From contig NZ_JABMKZ010000003.1 of NCBI RefSeq assembly GCF_013204855.1, forward strand, positions 124,001 through 188,000: a stretch of DNA of 64,000 nt, written 5' to 3'. The notes under the pieces are model-generated. The model was not told the DNA's origin. It ran no database searches and worked only from the letters and a program-made list of their open reading frames with translations. The translations under genes and the position numbers were made by a program. Shown piece by piece: positions 26,694 through 34,618 of this stretch (within the stretch, counting starts at the first letter, position 1; each line of letters begins with the position of its first letter). Source of the DNA: Paenibacillus alba. GTDB taxonomy: Bacteria > Bacillota > Bacilli > Paenibacillales > NBRC-103111.

Positions 26694-27913
26694 ATTGTCA
26701 AGAGGTGATGGAATTTATGCAAAGACAACTGGATGGAGATCTGGATGTTCAGGAAGAAGATGAGCTTCACGCTCACCTGGCGCGCTGTTTGGACTGTGCA
26801 CAGATGTTTGAACGTTTACAGAAATTGTCCGATGAGTTGACCCAATTACCCAAGGTTGTTCCTCCATACAGTTTAGTCGATGCTATTATGCCGCAACTAG
26901 CCGAATTGGATAGACAACATAGCGCGGCGTCCATTACTGACAAAGTGGCTGTCATCGGCGCGAATACGAGCCAGACCGCCCATGGGCAGACCTCTAAACT
27001 CCCTAGGACACGCCGAATTGGATCGCAATTCTCATGGAAATTCGCAGGCGGGATCGTGGCCGCGGGTCTCATCCTTGGCTTCTTCGTTTTTAATTTGAAC
27101 CATCCTGTATTGGATAACGCGGATGGCCTGATGCAGCCACAAAGCAAGTCAGAGTCCAGAAGTGCTGGACAAGGTGGTGCTGGCGATCTTGGAAATAAGG
27201 CAGCCGCTAATTCGATGGCTGTGCAGCCATCCAGCAGCGCTGAAAGTAAGCCGGAAGGAACGCCAACACCGACGCAGGAAGCCACTTCGGACACACCGAA
27301 GACAGAGCGCAAAGCGGATGATGCAGCAGGAGCTGGAACAGCGCCTCAGGCGACAACAAGCGCGAAGCTGGAGGATCCGCTGGCCATCAGCAAAGATACG
27401 GTCAAAGGCTCTGATCAAGCGCCTGTGGCACCTTCGACAACCGAACCGGAGCGTATGAAGGATCCGAATACGAAGAAGGATTCAGAGAATAAGCCAGCTG
27501 CTGGTGCGATGAATCCACCGGTCCAAACGGAAACTCCCGCTAAGCGTGACGATGCCAAAGCAGCCAATCAGGCCAAAGCGGGAGAGCAGAAAACGGCGCC
27601 GCTTGAGAAGAAAAGTGAAGAGTCCAGTGATACCTTTGGCATTCAATCTTTATATGCTGCTCCACCGGCTGTGACTTCATTGAAATCTGCTTCAGAGGTT
27701 TATTTAGCCGTTGTTGAAGAACAGCATGTTGTCATTCGAAATAGTGCCACGAAAGACATTGTTTTCGAATCCAAGCATATTTGGCAAACGGGTGATCAGA
27801 TTTCACTTCTGGAGTGGTCCAAGGATGATATCCTATTTTATCAAACGCAAAGTGGAGACACCCTCCAATCGTTTCGGATTGATCTGAAAGCCAAAACAGA
27901 AGTGGCTCCTTAA
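26690..27913 (+). CDS. Membrane anti-sigma factor with zinc-binding anti-sigma domain
   Basis: A 407-residue partner of the sigma factor. The cytoplasmic N-terminus has the zf-HC2 anti-sigma motif (H29, C33, C36 in HLARCLDC, plus C3). A membrane segment is at about 118-138 (FAGGIVAAGLILGFFVF). The outer part starts with some 170 residues of Lys/Ala/Ser/Pro-rich low-complexity sequence and ends in a roughly 90-residue beta-rich domain (VTSLKSASEVYLAVVEEQHV). Signals outside probably lead to release of the sigma factor, as for RsiW; the low-complexity span may cross the cell wall. Confidence 0.88.
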   Translation: MNCQEVMEFMQRQLDGDLDVQEEDELHAHLARCLDCAQMFERLQKLSDELTQLPKVVPPYSLVDAIMPQLAELDRQHSAASITDKVAVIGANTSQTAHGQTSKLPRTRRIGSQFSWKFAGGIVAAGLILGFFVFNLNHPVLDNADGLMQPQSKSESRSAGQGGAGDLGNKAAANSMAVQPSSSAESKPEGTPTPTQEATSDTPKTERKADDAAGAGTAPQATTSAKLEDPLAISKDTVKGSDQAPVAPSTTEPERMKDPNTKKDSENKPAAGAMNPPVQTETPAKRDDAKAANQAKAGEQKTAPLEKKSEESSDTFGIQSLYAAPPAVTSLKSASEVYLAVVEEQHVVIRNSATKDIVFESKHIWQTGDQISLLEWSKDDILFYQTQSGDTLQSFRIDLKAKTEVAP

Positions 27914-28045
27914 AAATTGCGACATTCATGCACCAAATGAGCAGTCTCTGTATATACTTTAAGAAGTAGAACACGCAGCGCCAATTGGTGGTTTGTCCAC
28001 ACGGTTTAAGGTTTCTAGAGCCTTTCACCGGTGTTTAAATAGACA

Positions 28046-28097
28046 AACAAAGGGATTACGACAGGGTCTTCGGACTTTGACGTAGTCCCTTTGTTGT
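28046..28097 (+). terminator. Stem-loop between the anti-sigma and holA genes
   Basis: ACAAAGGGATTACG pairs with CGTAGTCCCTTTGT around a 20-base loop that can itself fold. There is no T run, so this may be a weak terminator or a structured leader for holA. Confidence 0.55.
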
Positions 28098-28130
28098 TGG
28101 TAGAATGGAAGCAAGGAGTGAACGCTAGCC

Positions 28131-29150
28131 ATGGATGCAAAGAGAGCATTGAAAGATATTCAAGCAGGCCGCCCGGCACCGGTGTATTTGTGCTACGGTC
28201 CTGAGAAATATAAGATGAGAGAGTTTATTCAAGTGTTGACTGATTTACTCATTGAACCTGAGCACAAAGAGTTCGCTGTGAGTAAATTTGATTTAAGTGA
28301 AATCAGCCTATCTGCTGTCTTGGAGGATGCGGAAACCCTTCCTTTCATGGTGCCGAAGAAGCTCGTCATTGCCAAAAACGCCTTATTCTTTACCGGCGCC
28401 AAGGAGAGCACGAAGATCGAGCATCACCTGGATCGGTTGACGGATTATTTGAAGTCGCCGGCAGATCATACGGTCGTTGTATTTACGGTAGATGCGGACA
28501 AGCTGGATGAACGCAAGAAAATTGTTAAAGCGGTCAAAGATCTCGAAGCAGCTGTTCCGTTCCTCTCGCTTAGTGCAGATGAATTGCAGGTTTGGGTGGC
28601 TAAACAGGCGGAGCAACTGGGCTTTGCATTCGCTAAAGAAGCTGCTGATCAGTTGATCCTGTATACCGGTGGCAATTTGCAGTCTCTTTCGGCAGAAATT
28701 GAGAAGATTTCCTTATACGTGGGTGTGGGTGCTGAGGCCTCCGTGCATGTGGTTGATGAGCTCGTAGCTCGGAGCACGGAGCAGAATGTGTTTATTCTCA
28801 TTGAGGATATTGTCAATGTAAGACTGGAGAGAGCTTTTGTTATTCTGGAGGAACTGCTGAAACAGCGCGAGGAGCCCATCAAGATTGCATCGCTTATTGC
28901 TCGGCAATTCCGCATTATGCTTCAAGTTAAGGAGCTCAGCAAACAGGGCTACTCCCAGCAGCAGATGGCCTCGCAGATCGGCTTGCATCCGTTTGCCGTG
29001 AAAGTCGCAGAAGGACAAGCCCGACGGTACGATATTCAGAAGTTGAGCGCTATCATGTCGCAGCTGGCGGATCTGGATTATCAGATGAAAACAGGGAAAA
29101 TTGATAAAGTGTTAGGTCTTGAATTGTTTCTTCTTCGGCTTGCAGCCTAA
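28131..29150 (+). CDS. holA: DNA polymerase III subunit delta
   Basis: A 339-residue delta subunit of the clamp loader (B. subtilis YqeN), which opens the sliding clamp ring. The N-terminal AAA-like part contains PVYLCYGPEKYKMREFI; the middle ELQVWVAKQAEQLGF and the C-terminal collar domain (VFILIEDIVNVRLERAF; LDYQMKTGKIDKVLGLELFLLRLA) are typical. Gene order comEC-holA-rpsT is kept, although about 12 kb of other genes are inserted between comEC and holA. Confidence 0.95.
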   Translation: MDAKRALKDIQAGRPAPVYLCYGPEKYKMREFIQVLTDLLIEPEHKEFAVSKFDLSEISLSAVLEDAETLPFMVPKKLVIAKNALFFTGAKESTKIEHHLDRLTDYLKSPADHTVVVFTVDADKLDERKKIVKAVKDLEAAVPFLSLSADELQVWVAKQAEQLGFAFAKEAADQLILYTGGNLQSLSAEIEKISLYVGVGAEASVHVVDELVARSTEQNVFILIEDIVNVRLERAFVILEELLKQREEPIKIASLIARQFRIMLQVKELSKQGYSQQQMASQIGLHPFAVKVAEGQARRYDIQKLSAIMSQLADLDYQMKTGKIDKVLGLELFLLRLAA

Positions 29151-29167
29151 GGAGAAACAGCAGATAG

Positions 29168-29204
29168 AAAAAAGTCCAGCCCTCCGAAGAGAGCTGGACT
29201 TTTG
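29168..29204. terminator. Bidirectional terminator between holA and rpsT
   Basis: AAAAGTCCAGC and GCTGGACTTTT form an 11-bp stem with A and T tracts on the two sides, suited to end the convergent holA and rpsT transcripts. Confidence 0.9.
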
Positions 29205-29219
29205 CTTTATGTCCTTGTA

Positions 29220-29489
29220 TTACGCTTGGGCCGTAAGAGCGTTTAGCTTTTTAGCCAGACGGGACTTCTTGCGGTTAGCGGCATTTTTATGGATTAAACC
29301 TTTAGAAGCTGCTTTGTCTAATTTCTTAGAAGCGTTAATCAGAGCATCTTTGGCAGATTCAACATTATTGCTTGCAGCAGTTTCGAAAGCTTTCACAGCA
29401 GTACGCAGAGCGGACTTTTGGGAAGCGTTGCGAAGACGGCGCTTTTCGCTAACTTTTACTCGTTTAATAGCGGATTTAATGTTTGGCAT
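29220..29489 (-). CDS. rpsT: 30S ribosomal protein S20
   Basis: An 89-residue, Lys/Ala/Arg-rich S20 protein ([35 protein letters not shown]), which binds 16S rRNA. The start at 29489 follows AGGAGGTGAATTTC; three more upstream in-frame residues are not part of the protein. It is leftward, opposite to holA and gpr, as in B. subtilis. Confidence 0.97.
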   Translation of the reverse strand: MPNIKSAIKRVKVSEKRRLRNASQKSALRTAVKAFETAASNNVESAKDALINASKKLDKAASKGLIHKNAANRKKSRLAKKLNALTAQA

Positions 29490-29557
29490 GAAATTCACCT
29501 CCTACTTACAAAACACGGTTCAACGTTACATTTGTATGTTTGCTGACAACTTTAAGT

Positions 29558-29586
29558 ATTCTACCATGCAATATTTGAAAATGCAA
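29558..29586 (-). promoter_or_regulatory. Sigma-A promoter for rpsT
   Basis: On the minus strand, TTGCAT (29586-29581) and TAGAAT (29563-29558) are separated by 17 bp, giving a leader of about 60 bases before the rpsT start. Confidence 0.6.
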
Positions 29587-29621
29587 GACCTGTCAATAGG
29601 TTTTCAGTGGTCTTCTTTTTT

Positions 29622-29651
29622 GTATAAGGCTGAAAAAATCGTCACACAATA
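29622..29651 (+). promoter_or_regulatory. Candidate forespore (sigma-F/G) promoter for gpr
   Basis: GTATA at 29622-29626 and CACAATA at 29645-29651 with an 18-bp spacer resemble the sigma-F/sigma-G consensus, one position off in the -10 element. The position, about 35 bp before the gpr start, fits the known forespore expression of gpr. Confidence 0.4.
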
Positions 29652-29685
29652 AGGGATGCAAGGCACCAGAGAAAGGGGAACGTCA

Positions 29686-30684
29686 ATGGACTTAGGCTCT
29701 TTTACAACACATACGGATCTCGCGTTAGATGCACGGGATATGGCGCATGCTGCGAATCACGGGCAGCCGCTTCCCGGCATTGAGCAGGAATCTACGCGGG
29801 AAAATGGGATTCGAGTGACCAAAATTAACGTTTTGAACGAAGAAGGTTCCAAAGCGCTTGGTAAGCTTCTCGGTCACTATATAACGATAGAAGTGCCGGC
29901 CTTGCGGGAAAAAGACAGCCAACTGCAGGATCGTGTCGCCACTAAGTTGGCTCAGGAATTCGAGCAATTTCTGCGCGAAATCGGCATCCCCAAACAAGCA
30001 AAGGCTCTCATTATCGGGTTGGGCAATTCCAATGTGACGCCGGATGCGCTTGGTCCTCTTGTGGTTGAGAACATCATGGTCACCAGACATTACTTTGAAT
30101 TGGTTCCAGACGATGTTAGTCCCGGATATAGAGCTGTTAGTGCTGTGGCGCCAGGCGTGCTTGGAACGACGGGCATTGAAAGCAGCGATATCGTTCAGGG
30201 GATTGTTGACAAATCGAAGCCGGATTTCATTATTGCGATTGACGCCTTGGCGTCCAGATCTTTGGACCGTGTGAACACCACGATTCAAATTGCCGACACA
30301 GGCATTCACCCCGGCTCAGGGATCGGAAATAAGCGCAAAGGGTTGACCAAGGAGAATCTGGGTATACCTGTCATTGCGATTGGGGTGCCAACCGTTGTTT
30401 ATGCCTCTACGATCGTGAGCAACGCATTTGACCTCATGCATAAGCATTTTAGCGAGCAGACAAGCAATACTGGGCAGATTTTGGGACTGTTGGACAATAT
30501 CCATGAGGATGAACGATTGCAGTTGGTGAAGGAAGTCCTGAACCCTGTAGGACACGATCTGCTCGTCACACCGAAGGAGATTGACCAGTTTATTGAGGAT
30601 ATAGCCAATATAATCGCAAGCGGCTTAAATGCTGCACTACACGACGCTGTAAGCGTGGATAACGTTGCTGCCTATACGCACTAA
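29686..30684 (+). CDS. gpr: Germination protease GPR
   Basis: A 332-residue GPR, the aspartic-type protease made as a zymogen in the forespore that degrades small acid-soluble proteins on germination. Conserved core blocks include LGNSNVTPDALGPLVVENI, FIIAIDALASRS, INTTIQIADTGIHPGSG-like residues and GVPTVV. The N-terminal propeptide DLGSFTTHTDLA is short. Compared with B. subtilis GPR, about 40 residues appear to be missing between the helix around KHFSEQ and the C-terminal VTPKEIDQFI block. ATG 29686 follows AAAGGGGAACGTCA. Confidence 0.95.
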   Translation: MDLGSFTTHTDLALDARDMAHAANHGQPLPGIEQESTRENGIRVTKINVLNEEGSKALGKLLGHYITIEVPALREKDSQLQDRVATKLAQEFEQFLREIGIPKQAKALIIGLGNSNVTPDALGPLVVENIMVTRHYFELVPDDVSPGYRAVSAVAPGVLGTTGIESSDIVQGIVDKSKPDFIIAIDALASRSLDRVNTTIQIADTGIHPGSGIGNKRKGLTKENLGIPVIAIGVPTVVYASTIVSNAFDLMHKHFSEQTSNTGQILGLLDNIHEDERLQLVKEVLNPVGHDLLVTPKEIDQFIEDIANIIASGLNAALHDAVSVDNVAAYTH

Positions 30685-30695
30685 AACGGGGATAA

Positions 30696-30739
30696 AGAGC
30701 TGAACCACGAAGATAAGTGGAACAGTTCTTTCTTTTTTG
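30696..30739 (+). terminator. Terminator after gpr
   Basis: AGAGCTGAACCAC pairs with GTGGAACAGTTCT (small internal mismatch), followed by a T-rich tail. It separates gpr from the TIR-like cassette. Confidence 0.75.
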
Positions 30740-30787
30740 TCCAATTTAAGGAAATATGGAAGGAGATAGGAGAACAATGTCGAATTA

Positions 30788-31294
30788 ATGACGATGATCT
30801 CTGACAAGGAAGTGATTTTGTTGAGCATTTCACAACAAGCGAAGTTATTTATTGGGTCATCTGCCGAAAGTATTGAAGTTGCAGAAGCCTTGCAGGCCAA
30901 TCTTCATTATTCATGTGATGTTACGATCTGGAGCCAGCTTCTGTTTCCGCCTTCACATACCATCTTGGCTCCACTTATCCAACAGGCACAAGCTAGTGAT
31001 TTTGCTATTTTTGTTTTTCAACCTAACGATTTGACCTTACTTAGAGAATCCCTGGTAAGCTCTGTGCGAGACAACGTCATTCTGGAGCTTGGTCTATTTA
31101 TTGGACAAATAGGTTTAGAGAGAACCTATTTTCTGATTCCAGAAAGAGAAGAATTACATATTGCCACGGATTTACTTGGTCTCACGCCGCTTATGTATAA
31201 TCCTAATCACTCTTCTGGCTTGCTGGCAGGCTTGGGTCCGGCTACTTTCATTGTGAAGCAGATGTTGGGGAGATTAGGGCTGAGACAGAAATGA
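30788..31294 (+). CDS. TIR-like nucleotide-binding effector domain protein (PF10137/CAP12-like)
   Basis: A 168-residue single-domain protein. AKLFIGSSAESIEVAEAL, SDFAIFVFQPND and RDNVILELGLFIGQIGLERT match the layout of the TIR-like nucleotide-binding domain seen in CBASS/Pycsar effectors; E100 in ILELG is the expected NADase glutamate. Family members in defence cleave NAD+, but here no cyclase gene is near. The start is uncertain: ATG 30788 overlaps the stop of a 3-codon frame that has the strong ribosome binding site; a TTG around 30821 behind AAGGAAGTG would also work. It overlaps the next gene by 4 bp. Confidence 0.75.
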   Translation: MTMISDKEVILLSISQQAKLFIGSSAESIEVAEALQANLHYSCDVTIWSQLLFPPSHTILAPLIQQAQASDFAIFVFQPNDLTLLRESLVSSVRDNVILELGLFIGQIGLERTYFLIPEREELHIATDLLGLTPLMYNPNHSSGLLAGLGPATFIVKQMLGRLGLRQK

Positions 31295-32268
31295 AGCCTA
31301 AACTATTCATTGGCTGTTCCCCGGAGAGCTCGCTTTGGGGTGAATTCTATCAATCTCAATTGTCTCAGGCAGCCGAGGCGACGCTGATTAATCAAGGGGT
31401 GCTGACAGCCTCCCAGCAGAAATTGAAAATGCTCAAGCGGCACATCGAAGAAGCGGATTTTGCTTTGCTGATTGTTACGAAGACGGATTGTCATGATTCT
31501 CAGCGGTTTGCGAATATACTTGTGCTAATCGGATTATGTCTCGGGGAGCTCGGTCACAGCCGGACATTTCTTGTATTGTCCCATGAGGCTGAGCTGCCTG
31601 AATATTTGGAAGGCTATAGCCCTTTGAGATTGGATGATCAACAGGAGAATGCGCAGTTGGCGGAGATGGCCGGACCGCATCTGTATCCAATCAAGCATAG
31701 TATGAGTATGCAGAAGAAGCGATATAAGCCGTCTGATATGAAAAAGAATGATGCGATCCGCAGTTTTTTGTTTGATGCTTTGGATTCGTTGAGTGTGTCC
31801 AGCGTGGATTATGACCGCGTGCTGGATAAATTCCATAAGACATTTGATACCAATTGTGGTATAATCGAGCTTCAAGAAGTCACCGCGGCAACGCTCTTTG
31901 AGCTTCTAGTAGACGGTGTGACTCTACAACAATTTGGTCGTGCCGGCCAAGTGAGCAACAACCACAGTTTCCATGTGGATGACCCCAACAGTTATCTAGC
32001 AGAATGCTATCGAGGCAAAGATACGAACATCTACTTAGGCCGAGCCAAGGACAAGGAAGATGGCGAATATGAATATATTTATTGCATTAAGCTGCATCCA
32101 ACGATCGTTTCATCCATCCATTTCAAAACGAAAGATGATATCCCGGCGCGCAGCCATCATCAAGTCATGATGGAACTATCCGAAAGAAATGCGAAGCTTG
32201 TGTCTTCTCTCAAATCGATTGTGAAAGGAAGGATTCTCTATGCTGAAGCACATGAAGAAAGTTCGTAA
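31291..32268 (+). CDS. Degenerate TIR-like domain protein with unrecognised C-terminal domain
   Basis: A 325-residue protein. Residues 1-135 align by eye with the preceding protein: KLFIGCSPES against KLFIGSSAES, ADFALLIVTKTD against SDFAIFVFQPND, NILVLIGLCLGELGHSRTF against NVILELGLFIGQIGLERTY. The catalytic-type Glu is replaced (L79 at that place), so this copy is probably inactive as an NADase. Residues about 150-325 form a separate domain (NCGIIELQEVTAATLFELL; YEYIYCIKLHPTIVSS) that I do not recognise. The ATGA overlap with the first gene implies joint translation, so a complex of active and inactive partners is a reasonable inference. Confidence 0.7.
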   Translation: MKPKLFIGCSPESSLWGEFYQSQLSQAAEATLINQGVLTASQQKLKMLKRHIEEADFALLIVTKTDCHDSQRFANILVLIGLCLGELGHSRTFLVLSHEAELPEYLEGYSPLRLDDQQENAQLAEMAGPHLYPIKHSMSMQKKRYKPSDMKKNDAIRSFLFDALDSLSVSSVDYDRVLDKFHKTFDTNCGIIELQEVTAATLFELLVDGVTLQQFGRAGQVSNNHSFHVDDPNSYLAECYRGKDTNIYLGRAKDKEDGEYEYIYCIKLHPTIVSSIHFKTKDDIPARSHHQVMMELSERNAKLVSSLKSIVKGRILYAEAHEESS

Positions 32269-32407
32269 CCGATCAACCCCCAAGAATGAACATAAACCGA
32301 GCGACAAGTCGCTGCTCAAACTATATACAGGTCCTACCGTTTTGAACAAAACAAGCGGGGTTACTATCGTAGCCAAAGGCTCATTTGATTTTGAATCGCT
32401 TGCATAG
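32240..32407 (+). CDS. Small basic protein at the end of the TIR-like cassette
   Basis: A 55-residue frame starting at ATG 32240 behind AAGGAAGG, overlapping the end of the previous gene by 29 bp and ending just before a terminator. The N-terminal half is Lys/Arg-rich (MLKHMKKVRNRSTPKNEHK), the C-terminal half is mixed (TSGVTIVAKGSFDFESLA). I do not recognise it. The ribosome binding site, overlap and terminator position support it as a real third gene of the cassette. Confidence 0.5.
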   Translation: MLKHMKKVRNRSTPKNEHKPSDKSLLKLYTGPTVLNKTSGVTIVAKGSFDFESLA

Positions 32408-32421
32408 CTCCAGACCATGTG

Positions 32422-32448
32422 AAGAACCCCGAAAGGGGTTCTTTTTTT
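32422..32448 (+). terminator. Terminator of the TIR-like cassette
   Basis: AGAACCCC and GGGGTTCT enclose a GAAA loop and are followed by seven T residues, a textbook intrinsic terminator 15 bp after the small ORF. Confidence 0.92.
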
Positions 32449-32476
32449 GTTTGTTCCTGTAAGGGGCAGGTGAAAC

Positions 32477-32653
32477 GGAACTATGATCCTTTATTTGTAC
32501 CAAAATAGCCGTTTTGCAGGCTGAATGGGAACTACGGTACGCTAAACCGCTTCGTATTGCTTCATTTCGCCATCGGAAGAGGAAATAGGGGATCGCAGTT
32601 CCTTTTCATCCTCCAAAACGGCTATTTTGGATCAAATAGGGGATCATAGTTCC
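32477..32653. repeat. Palindromic intergenic element with 60-bp imperfect inverted arms
   Basis: The left arm (32477-32536) and the reverse complement of the right arm (32594-32653) match over about 60 bp with few differences; shared core CCAAAATAGCCGTTTTG, and each arm begins and ends with GGAACT. No coding capacity. It could be a MITE-like or REP-type element and lies in the 32408-32858 gap; the rest of that gap, 32654-32858, holds short CACAGAC-type repeats and the spoIIP leader, with no gene I can see. Confidence 0.75.
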
Positions 32654-32858
32654 CATTGGCCGGCATAAGCAGAGGCAGAGTGGTAGAGCACAGGTATTAC
32701 AGGCATCACAGACAGCACAGACATCACACGCAGAATCCCGCGCTCATTCATGCTTGCTTTCTCTAAATGTCCCTCTATCAAATTTTCTAGTGATTCGAGT
32801 TCTAGCGAAGAGGCTCGTTTCATAGATTAAATTAAGAGAGATTAGGAGGAATCAAACG

Positions 32859-34091
32859 ATGAAATGGACATCAGCTACATTAAATCTCAGCCATGTTCGA
32901 AAAACGTTTCAGAGCGCAAGTTCCGTCGGCAAAGCATTTTTCATTCTCAGCGCAGCTACCCTTGCTATTTTTGTGCTCATTGGCGTGGGAGGGGTGCTGC
33001 AAAATAGATTCATGACAACCTCCCCCGTTTCGTCCATGAAAAGCCTCGCTGCTTCCGTCACGAATCAATTTTTCATCGATATGCTGGGCATGGAAGTGCC
33101 GCATCTAAATAAAGATCAGAAAAAATTCACTTTCTCACAGCATAATGTTTTTCATTTTGCTTTCCAGTTCATGACGGATATTAACCCGAACGATCCGAGA
33201 AGTCTGGTCGCGAGTGAAGTGCCAGGCATGGACGCGAATAAAACAACGGTTTTGGTAAGAGGCAGTGCGCCCAATCCCAGTGACCCGATCGACTACAATC
33301 CCAATTCGCGGGATCTTCAGGCGGAAGCGATCAATCCAATTGCATCACAATTACCGGAGCCTTCACCGATAGCCAGCGCTACTCCAATTGCCAATCCGGT
33401 AGGACAGCCGCCCCGAACAGCGGGGGACAACGTGGCATTCATTTACCAAACGCATAGCAATGAATCTTATTTGCCGGAGCTGAAAGGCGTTACGAACCCA
33501 GACAAGGCCTATAGCGATAAAGTCAATGTCATTTCCGTTGGTCAACGCTTGGCGCAAAATCTGGAGAAGGACGGCATTGGCGCTGTTCATTCGCAAACCG
33601 TTTACCCGAGTACGGTCAAAAATTTTGATTACCCATACTCCTACAAATATTCGTTGAAAACGTTGCAGGAAGCCGCAGCCACACATCCAGACTTGCAGTA
33701 TTTCTTCGATATTCACCGAGATTCCGCTGTTCGGGATAAGACGACCACCACGATCGGTGGCAAAGATTATGCCCAAGTCTATTTCATTATCGGAGGCAAA
33801 AATCCAAATTGGAAAAAGAATGAGGAATTTGCCAACATGATCCACCAAGTCCTAGAAGCCAAACATCCCGGAATATCGAAGGGGATTCATGCGAAGGAAG
33901 CGACAGAAGGCAATAATGGCTTATATAATCAAAATTTTTCGCCGAATTCACTATTGATTGAAGTGGGCGGTCCTTATAACACGCTCGAAGAGTGCTACCG
34001 AACAACCGACTGGCTGGCCGAAGCGATTTCCGAAGTGATTCTAAATGCGAAGAAAGTAGATATTCCCCTTACGACACCTAAACAATCTTAA
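32859..34091 (+). CDS. spoIIP: Stage II sporulation protein P (peptidoglycan amidase/endopeptidase)
   Basis: A 410-residue SpoIIP with one N-terminal membrane anchor (about residues 26-48). The C-terminal catalytic domain carries the expected metal-binding sites (FIYQTHSNESYLPE with His and Glu; FFDIHRDS with His) and the closing LLIEVGGPYNTLEE. SpoIIP cuts peptidoglycan during engulfment with SpoIID and SpoIIM. AGGAGG precedes ATG 32859. In B. subtilis spoIIP directly follows gpr; here the TIR-like cassette separates them. Confidence 0.95.
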   Translation: MKWTSATLNLSHVRKTFQSASSVGKAFFILSAATLAIFVLIGVGGVLQNRFMTTSPVSSMKSLAASVTNQFFIDMLGMEVPHLNKDQKKFTFSQHNVFHFAFQFMTDINPNDPRSLVASEVPGMDANKTTVLVRGSAPNPSDPIDYNPNSRDLQAEAINPIASQLPEPSPIASATPIANPVGQPPRTAGDNVAFIYQTHSNESYLPELKGVTNPDKAYSDKVNVISVGQRLAQNLEKDGIGAVHSQTVYPSTVKNFDYPYSYKYSLKTLQEAAATHPDLQYFFDIHRDSAVRDKTTTTIGGKDYAQVYFIIGGKNPNWKKNEEFANMIHQVLEAKHPGISKGIHAKEATEGNNGLYNQNFSPNSLLIEVGGPYNTLEECYRTTDWLAEAISEVILNAKKVDIPLTTPKQS

Positions 34092-34144
34092 GAATGCTAG
34101 CTTGGGAGCATAACAAGGCTTATAACGCTAAGGAGGTTTTCAGG

Positions 34145-34543
34145 ATGAAGCTGAGGCAGTTTTATGTGAAAGTGGGCTTGTTCGGTCTGCTGCTGTTGTT
34201 TTGTATATTGTTCGGAGTTAGCTTGGCCTCGAACGGGATGGATCGCATTCAAGGGCCTCAGCCTTCCTCGCAAGCAGGACAGCCTGTGGCTGCTGCCTCT
34301 ACAGGCAAGGGGAGTGCCGTACAAGCTTCGCCCGCGCCTGGGGCCAAAGCCAAGGGGGAGACGCCAGCCAAAGCTCAAGCTGCCGCCAAATCAGACGCAG
34401 GTGCAAAGTCTGAACCGGTAGCGGATCACGATAATTCCTTAAATCATGTAGGCAATAAATTAGGTGATCTGCTGCAAATTGCCTCCCATCATGGAATTCG
34501 CTTATTCGTCTCGTTGTTTGACGCGTTATTAGGCAAAGGTTAG
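34145..34543 (+). CDS. yqxA: YqxA-like small membrane protein (DUF3679)
   Basis: A 132-residue protein with one N-terminal membrane segment (VGLFGLLLLFCILFGVSLAS), the motif NGMDRIQG, then an Ala/Gly/Lys-rich linker and a short C-terminal helix (HVGNKLGDLLQIASHHGIRL). Position between spoIIP and lepA is that of B. subtilis yqxA, a sporulation-associated gene of unknown function. AAGGAGG precedes ATG 34145; the ATG at 34094 lies before that site and adds 17 unlikely residues. Confidence 0.75.
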   Translation: MKLRQFYVKVGLFGLLLLFCILFGVSLASNGMDRIQGPQPSSQAGQPVAAASTGKGSAVQASPAPGAKAKGETPAKAQAAAKSDAGAKSEPVADHDNSLNHVGNKLGDLLQIASHHGIRLFVSLFDALLGKG

Positions 34544-34551
34544 AAGGCACA

Positions 34552-34580
34552 TTGCTGACACTTCCCACAACTGCTATAAT
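34552..34580 (+). promoter_or_regulatory. Sigma-A promoter for lepA
   Basis: TTGCTG at 34552-34557 and a perfect TATAAT at 34575-34580 with a 17-bp spacer, about 38 bp before the lepA start. Confidence 0.65.
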
Positions 34581-34618
34581 GAAAATTATTTGCATGTAGT
34601 GGGGGTTAGTACTTTAGC

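Noticed and set aside
30788..32407. A complete CBASS or Pycsar system
   Set aside because: No nucleotide cyclase gene is present near the TIR-like genes; the neighbours are gpr and spoIIP.
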